Shown: piece by piece, positions 13,945 through 14,336 of the stretch
Position numbering within the stretch: position 1 is the first letter of the stretch
Layout: every line of letters starts with the position of its first letter
Source: CAYUHJ01 sp964444365
Lineage (GTDB): Bacteria; Planctomycetota; Planctomycetia; Gemmatales; Gemmataceae
Assembly: GCA_964444365.1 (NCBI GenBank)
Contig: CAYUHJ010000162.1
Span: forward strand, 1 to 14,336
Length of the DNA stretch: 14,336 bases
Reading direction: 5' to 3'
Made by a program: the position numbers and the translations under genes
Notes under the pieces: model-generated
What the model was told of the DNA's origin: nothing
Seen by the model: only the letters and a program-made list of their open reading frames with translations
The model's database searches: none

Positions 13945-14148
13945 CTACCGCACGTCCGCCAGCAGCGGGTGGCGGTCCTGGCGCAAAGACTTCATGAGTG
14001 TGTCGAGGTCGGCCGGGTTGATGCGAATCTGCCCCCGCTTCCCCTCGCGGCCCATCCGGTAATGGGGCAGCCGCTGCTCGCGGCACCAGGCGTAGACCAG
14101 ACTCGGCGAGACGCCGACCCGCGCGGCGGCTTGTTTCACGGTCAGCAC
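13945..14148 (-). CDS. Excisionase-like helix-turn-helix protein
   Basis: A 67-residue DNA-binding protein of the excisionase/MerR-like 'DNA-binding domain' type. LTVKQAAARVGVSPSLVYAW (2-21) is the helix-turn-helix, followed by a wing-like segment (LPHYRMGREGKRGQIRI) and the helix NPADLDTLMKSL. The size and position beside a tyrosine recombinase suggest a recombination directionality factor (Xis) or a regulator of the element. The start is GTG 14148, fixed by AGGAGG (complement of 14155-14160) 6 nt upstream. Its start overlaps the end of the upstream HTH gene by 7 nt, so the two are translationally coupled. A strong terminator follows at 13871-13907. Confidence 0.83.
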   Translation of the reverse strand: MLTVKQAAARVGVSPSLVYAWCREQRLPHYRMGREGKRGQIRINPADLDTLMKSLRQDRHPLLADVR

Positions 14149-14336
14149 GGTTCCCCTCCTCCCCCGCCCGCGGCGGGCAGCAGCCCCTCCCGCTGGTACC
14201 GCAGCAACTCGTCGTGGGCGATACACCAAGCCGGGTGCGGCCCGCGGCCCGACCCCCGCTTGCGGGCGCGGACCCGGCCGAGCCGGCACCACTCGCGGAC
14301 GGTGAACGGGGCCTTGCCCACCGCCCGCGCGAACTC
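14142..14336 (-). CDS. Second HTH-like protein, partial at the right edge
   Basis: The last 64 residues of a gene whose start lies beyond the window. KAPFTVREWCRLGRVRARKR looks like the second helix of a helix-turn-helix plus a basic wing. It is followed by HPAWCIAHDELLRYQREGLLP, similar in layout to planctomycete MerR/excisionase-like small proteins in mobile elements. The tail is Gly-rich (AAGGGGGEPC). Its TGA (14142-14144) overlaps the GTG of the next HTH gene by 7 nt, so both form one operon. The DNA-binding role is inferred from the motif and context. Confidence 0.65.
   Translation of the reverse strand, partial: EFARAVGKAPFTVREWCRLGRVRARKRGSGRGPHPAWCIAHDELLRYQREGLLPAAGGGGGEPC

Overview
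The window looks like chromosomal DNA from a planctomycete, most likely a Gemmata-type bacterium. The DNA is very GC-rich, with dense spurious antisense frames. It carries a Tat-targeted DUF1501 protein paired with a PPC-domain protein, and a Ser/Thr kinase with the HLDIKPQN catalytic loop, both of which are common in planctomycetes. Several genes also lack a clear Shine-Dalgarno sequence. A run of exactly 100 N (13007-13106) shows this is a draft scaffold. No database search was possible, so family calls rest on motifs read by eye.

Left part (1-6086). On the minus strand are a HAD-like fragment that runs off the window edge and, just upstream of it, tsaE (t6A tRNA modification). Divergent from them is a 1302-residue protein that joins a Ser/Thr kinase, a proline-rich linker and a tubulin/FtsZ-like GTPase domain with a GGGTGSG loop. 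It is the most striking protein here. Convergent to it is a receiver-GGDEF response regulator, a predicted c-di-GMP synthase.

Middle (6087-10492). A sigma-70 factor is transcribed rightward from a good TTGATA-17-TAAAAT promoter through a leader of about 290 nt, and ends at an intrinsic terminator. Next comes a large inverted repeat with 35-bp perfect arms. Facing it on the minus strand is a DUF1501/PPC-domain pair, preceded by a separate small membrane protein gene (DUF5684-like) with its own terminator.

Right part (10493-14336). A SIR2-type NAD-binding protein with a macro-like N-terminal domain is split by a frameshift and probably an internal deletion. A palindrome-rich, tandem-repeat spacer follows, then a tRNA-Pro(CGG) gene with a strong promoter. 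About 130 bp after the tRNA 3' end starts a tyrosine recombinase, interrupted by the assembly gap. Facing it are two overlapping small helix-turn-helix genes. This tRNA - integrase - HTH/excisionase layout is the typical left end of an island integrated at a tRNA gene and extending past the right edge of the window.

The leads most worth following are the kinase-tubulin fusion, the macro-like/SIR2 protein as a possible NAD-linked defence effector, and the integrase module with a 20-bp direct repeat on both sides and a hairpin over its ribosome binding site.
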